Shown piece after piece: positions 59,689-64,000 of a stretch of 64,000 bases of DNA. The position numbers were made by a program, and so were the translations under genes. This stretch comes from Ashinkailepas kermadecensis (lineage: Eukaryota > Arthropoda > Thecostraca > Neolepadidae), in the NCBI GenBank assembly GCA_034440615.1, contig JAOTOM010004873.1, positions 288,001 through 352,000 on the forward strand, read 5' to 3'. The notes beneath the pieces were generated by a model, which worked only from the letters and a program-made list of their open reading frames with translations, did no database searches and was not told the origin of the DNA. Position 1 is the stretch's first letter. Each line of letters begins with the position of its first letter.

Positions 59689-59804
59689 CCACTCACTTGA
59701 GTGTACTGTGTCCCCACGCTGAACTCTGAAGCGGAGTGTGCCCCCGTGATCTCTCATTATCTAACACAGTGTCGGAGGTGTGTGGGGGGGGGGGGGCATT
59801 GGGC

Positions 59805-59945
59805 GCAGGTGGCGTAGCGGTTGGCGCGTTCATCTCGTGCCCGACGGGTTGCGGGTTCGATGCTCGCCGACCGCGCGAATTTTCGACTCCGGCGCCAACG
59901 CTCGGCGTGACGGTGGTGACGCTATGCACCAACTCAATGCGTCGT
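59805..59945 (+). mobile_element. Second type of tRNA-derived SINE
   Basis: A-box-like GGTGGCGTAGCGGTTGGC and B-box-like GCGGGTTCGATGCTC are followed by the GTGACGC...GCGTC hairpin. The tRNA head differs from the other copies, but the 3' hairpin is the same type. No TSD was identified, so the boundaries are approximate. Confidence 0.6.
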
Positions 59946-60084
59946 CAAGCAGCTCGAGGTCCTTCTGCTTCTCTCAGAGAAGATCTGCGTGGCCTGGTTC
60001 ACGCGGCGTGTGCTCTCGGTCACACCGAAGTCGACTATCGAGCGACACTCCGTGCCCACATGCCAATACGCTCCACGTGTACAG

Positions 60085-60330
60085 TTGACAATACTGCCAC
60101 AATCCGTCCACCCGTCCATACATCCACCCGCCACCCGTCCATTCGCCCACCACCCGCCACTAGTCCACCAGTACACCCGTCTCCAGTCCACCAGTCCACC
60201 CATACATCCGCCACACGCCACCCGCCACCCATACATCCGCCACCAGTCCACCTGTCGCCTGTCCACTCGTCACTCGTCCACCAGTACACCCGTCCACTCG
60301 TCCACCAGTCCACCCGCCACCCGCCGCCAG
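60085..60330. repeat. CCACC-rich irregular repeat
   Basis: CCACCAGTCCACCCGCCACC and CATACATCCGCCAC units. Confidence 0.9.
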
Positions 60331-60524
60331 TGGCAGCCTCTCCACCCTGGCAATCTCATCGCACTAACTTTGTCTCAGAACACGATTTCATTTATGCGGG
60401 TAAATTACTCCGTGTTTGCGAGTAATAGTAAAGGAGCAAGTCTTCCGGCTTTCCTTGGCATTTGGGCGCAGGTCAGTTGGAACATCTCGGCAAGGGTCTC
60501 CGTCCATACCACAAATACTTGGTT

Positions 60525-60592
60525 AGGTTATTGAGACCTTAGGGGCGCATCGACCGCAGTGGTCATGCAGTGGTCATGCGGCGCTCATAGCA
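60525..60592 (+). repeat. Hairpin-tail element copy with internal duplication
   Basis: GGTTATTGAGACCTTAGGGG, CGCATCGACCGCAGTGG, and a duplicated GTGGTCATGC before GGCGCTCAT. Same family as the 57252 copy. Confidence 0.6.
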
Positions 60593-60957
60593 TCGCCAGT
60601 CATACCGAAGGATACAAGCGGAGACTAGTCGAGATGACCCGGTATATTATGGCATCATGGAACCAGTTGTGGCCAAGTCGTACAGCAGAACCATCCACAT
60701 TCTACCGTATACCGAATACCCAACATGGCATTAGTGATGCGCATATACCACAGCGAACTTGATTCGGCTTGCGCGTTAACGCCGTGCAAAGTCTATATCC
60801 CTGAGCAAACCGCAATTGCGCGAGAATCTGTAACACTCGTCCGGCTTTAACCATACGGTAACCACCATCTAAAAGATCGGTCATCGTAAGCGTGGACACC
60901 TGTCGTCGGAAGAGCCGCCTTGGTTGAGCTGAGAGCCGGGGCACACGAGAAGATCGT

Positions 60958-61565
60958 GCCTCACTGTCAATGGGGTGTCACGGGTGCATGCTGGCCTGTC
61001 CCCGTTCCGCAGAAGGTAGCCGTGGCTGGCCTAGGTGTTACCTGTCCGCATCCTGGCCAGTATCGTGCCTCACTGTCAGTGGGGTGTCACGGGTGCATGC
61101 TGGCTTGTCCTCACTGTCAGTGGGGTGTCACGGGTGCATGCTGGCTTGTCCTCACTGTCAGTGGGGTGTCAGGTGCTGCTGTCTCTCACTGTCAGTGGGG
61201 TATCACGGGTGCATGCTGGCTTGTCCTCACTGTCAGTGGGGTATCACGGGTGCATGCTGGCTTGTCCTCACTGTCAGTGGGGTATCACGGGTGCATGCTG
61301 GCTTGTCCTCACTGTCAGTGGGGTATCACGGGGGTTTTTTTGTTTTTTCTCCCTTCTTGGGGGGGTACATGCTGGCTTGTCCTCACTGTCAGTGGGTCGG
61401 TTGTGGGGTGTCACGGGTGCATGCTGGCTTGTCCTCACTGTCAGTGGGGTGTCACGGGTGCATGCTGGCTTGTCCTCACTGTCAGTGGGGTGTCACGGGT
61501 GCATGTTGGCTTGTCCTCACTGTCAGTGGGGTGTCACGGGTGCATGCTGGCTTGTCCCCGTTCCG
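60958..61565. repeat. 41-bp array, ~13 copies, with flanking direct repeats
   Basis: The unit is GTCCTCACTGTCAGTGGGGT plus GTCACGGGTGCATGCTGGCT. A ~65-bp sequence (CCGTTCCGCAGAAGG, GTGGCTGGCCTAGGTGTTAC) occurs near the start and again at the end (61556-61620). Confidence 0.95.
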
Positions 61566-61680
61566 CTGAAGGTGCCCGTGGCTGGCCTAGGTGTTACTTG
61601 TCCGCATCCTCGCCAATATCACCTCCTGTCGTGAATGTCTGGATGCCGATTCCCAGCGCCTCAGTCTTGGCTTGACGGTA

Positions 61681-62109
61681 TCAGTTTGTTTTGACCCTAT
61701 AAGTCTCAAGCTTGTTGCCACTTTTCATGGAAGAGTTCATTAATCGTTCGGCCGAGATGTGCCGCGGGAAGAGACGGTGCACGAGTACATTGGTTACGGG
61801 CAGCACGTTTGCTGCTTGGTCAGCCAGCTCGTTCCGCACTATTCCTACATGGCTGGGTATCCAACATAATGCCACATTTTTACCGGCTCCCCTAAGCTTG
61901 GTTAGCTGTACTAAAACGTCCTGCGCGATTGGGCCATGCGGATAAAACGTCTTTATTGCGACAAGGCTACTTAGCGAATCGGATAGTATGACATGCTCAT
62001 CGTCACTTCCTACTTCAATAAAGCATAAAGCGTTCATGATTGCTAAAAGTTCGGCTGTATAGACCGATGAGTGAGGGGGCCAATGCCTTCTGTGCCAATG
62101 TTTGGCCAT
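61681..62109 (-). pseudogene. LINE (non-LTR retrotransposon) RNase H fragment
   Basis: A 142-codon - strand open frame carries most of a retrotransposon RNase H domain. SVYTAELLAIMNAL holds the catalytic Glu. HVILSDSLSSLVAI holds the second Asp. WIPSHVGIVRNELADQAA holds the H-x-x-NE-AD end. This arrangement is typical of Jockey/I-clade LINEs. The first catalytic Asp (usually in an F-T-DGS segment) is absent, and no reverse transcriptase lies upstream, so this is a 5'-truncated dead copy or part of a longer decayed element. The DNA just upstream (62080-62160) is a small degenerate 24-bp repeat. It sits between two minisatellites. Confidence 0.8.
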
Positions 62110-62340
62110 TTTCTATGCCAATGCGCGACCTTTTTTTGTACCAATGCTTGACCTTTTTCTGTGTCATCCCGATGATGAGGTGCACTTGCAAAGCAAGTGC
62201 AAGATACAAGCATAAACTTGCAAAGTAAATCAGCTGAATTGCTTTAAATACCCAAGTAGACGTATACCAATACCAATAATACGCATACTTGTTCGCCTAC
62301 ATATGCCAATACACATACCATACAATATGTATACATACAC

Positions 62341-64000
62341 CAGGTGGGTCACGGCTGGGACAAGTGGGTCGTGGCTGGGACAAGTGGGTCACGGCTGGGG
62401 AAAGTGGGTCACGGCTGGGACAGGTGGGTCGAGGCTGGGACAGGCAGGTCACGGCTGGGACAGGTAGGTCCCGACTGGGACAGGTGGGTCACGGCTGGGG
62501 AAAGTGGGTCACGGCTGGGACAGGTGGGTCGAGGCTGGGACAGGCAGGTCACGGCTGGGACAGGCAGGTCCCGACTGGGACAGGCAGGTCACGGCTGGGA
62601 CAGGTGGGTCCCGACTGGGACAGGTGGGTCGCGGCTGGGACAGGTGGGTCCCGACTGGGACAGGTGGGCCCCGACTGGGACAGGTGGGTCACGGCTGGGA
62701 CAGGTGGGTCCCGACTGGGACAGGTGGGTCGCGGCTGGGACAGGTGGGTCCCGACTGGGACAGGTGGGTCGCGGCTGGGACAGGTGGGTCGCGGCTGGGA
62801 CAGGTGGGTCGCGGCTGGGACAGGCAGGTCCCGACTGGGACAGGTGGGTCGCGGCTGGGACAGGTGGGTCGCGGCTGGGACAGGTGGGTCGCGGCTGGGA
62901 CAGGTGGGTCGCGGCTGGGACAGGTGGGTCGCGGCTGGGACAGGTGGGTCCCGACTGGGACAGGTGGGTCGCGGCTGGGACAGGCAGGTCACGGCTGGGA
63001 CAGGTGGGTCGCGGCTGGGATAGGTGGGTCATGGCTGGGACAGGTGGGTCGCGGCTGGGACAGGTGGGTCGCGGCTGGGACAGGTGGGTCGCGGCTGGGA
63101 CAGGTGGGTCACGGCTGGGACAGGTGGGTCGCGGCTGGGACAGGTGGGTCACGGCTGGGACAGGTGGGTCCCGACTGGGACAGGCAGGTCACGGCTGGGA
63201 CAGTGGGTGGGTCCCGACTGGGACAGGCAGGTCACAGGTCGACTGGGACAGGTGGGTCGCGGCTGGGACAGGTGGGTCGCGGCTGGGACAGGTGGGTCGC
63301 GGCTGGGACAGGTGGGTCCCGACTGGGACAGGTGGGTCGCGGCTGGGACAGGTGGGTCGCGGCTGGGACAGGTGGGTCGCGGCTGGGACAGGTGGGTCGC
63401 GGCTGGGACAGGTGGGTCGCGGCTGGGACAGGTGGGTCGCGGCTGGGACAGGTGGGTCACGGCTGGGACAGGTGGGTCACGGCTGGGACAGGTGGGTCGC
63501 GGCTGGGACAGGTGGGTCGCGGCTGGGACAGGTGGGTCCCGACTGGGACAGGTGGGTCACGGCTGGGACAGGTGGGTCCCGACTGGGACAGGTGGGTCCC
63601 GGCTGGGACAGGTGGGTCCCGACTGGGACAGGTGGGTCCCGACTGGGACAGGTGGGTCCCGACTGGGACAGGTGGGTCCCGACTGGGACAGGTGGGTCCC
63701 GACTGGGACAGGTGGGTCCCGGCTGGGACAGGTGGGTCACGGCTGAGACAGGTGGGTCCCGACTGGGACAGGTGGGTCACGGCTGGGACAGGTGGGTCAC
63801 GGCTGGGACAGGTGGGTCGCGGCTGGGACAGGTGGGTCACGGCTGGGACAGGCAGGTCACGGCTGGGACAGGCAGGTCACGGCTGGGACAGGCAGGGTCA
63901 CGGCTGGGACAGGTGGGTCGCGGCTGGGACAGGTGGGTCGCGGCTGGGACAGGTGGGTCCCGACTGGGACAAGTGGGTCCCGACTGGGACAGGCAGGTCC
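62341..64000. repeat. 20-bp array, ~83 copies, runs off the window
   Basis: The unit is GCGGCTGGGACAGGTGGGTC, with CCCGACTGGGACAGG and AGGCAGGTCACGG variants. A few indels near 63205-63240 and 63895 break register. Confidence 0.98.

Noticed and set aside
62289..63746. Possible Gly/Trp-rich structural protein (GWDRWV repeats)
   Set aside because: 20-bp tandem array translating alike in several frames on both strands. No gene signals.

Overview
The window looks like nuclear DNA from an invertebrate animal, most likely an arthropod. It has spliced genes with GT-AG introns, tRNA-derived SINEs, a LINE RNase H fragment and many minisatellites. One spliced gene matches the Ssdp/SSBP family. A crustacean is my guess, but nothing here fixes the species. 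No bacterial operon, CRISPR array or rRNA was seen.

Only two protein-coding genes are supported, and they converge tail to tail. HGH1 (also called FAM203, DUF383/DUF384) is on the + strand, in six exons between 16427 and 29348. Every exon phase matches the next, and only the N-terminal exon is missing. A single-stranded-DNA-binding-protein gene (Ssdp/SSBP family, a Chip/LDB1 cofactor) is on the - strand, in six exons from 42079 down to a stop at 30244. Its N-terminal LUFS exons were not found and probably lie beyond the window. The two stop codons are 0.9 kb apart, and HGH1 poly(A) signals lie within about 0.2 to 0.3 kb of the Ssdp stop.

Layout: 1-4740 holds no recognised gene and includes a suspicious homopolymer stretch (2262-3080). 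4740-10060 is tandem-repeat DNA grading into a very regular 21-bp array. 10200-16400 is AT-richer and full of mobile-element relics: a foldback element, a nested SINE with a target-site duplication (TSD), and copies of a ~510-bp repeat. 16427-29348 is HGH1. 30244-42079 is the 3' part of Ssdp, with VNTR-filled introns. 42080-64000 is GC-rich, contains many minisatellites and microsatellites, several SINEs and one LINE fragment, and no exon that I can recognise.

The most striking signal is inside HGH1. At three exon boundaries the splice site and the adjoining exon end have been tandemly amplified into the intron: about 8 acceptor copies before the 19289 exon, about 21 donor copies after 19727, and about 34 acceptor-plus-exon copies before the 24597 exon. 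A second signal is a set of roughly 36-62 bp inserts with clean 12-17 bp TSDs. They consist of little more than a hairpin and a short tail. The same hairpin, with compensatory base changes, ends the longer tRNA-derived SINEs, which points to a shared LINE recognition tail.
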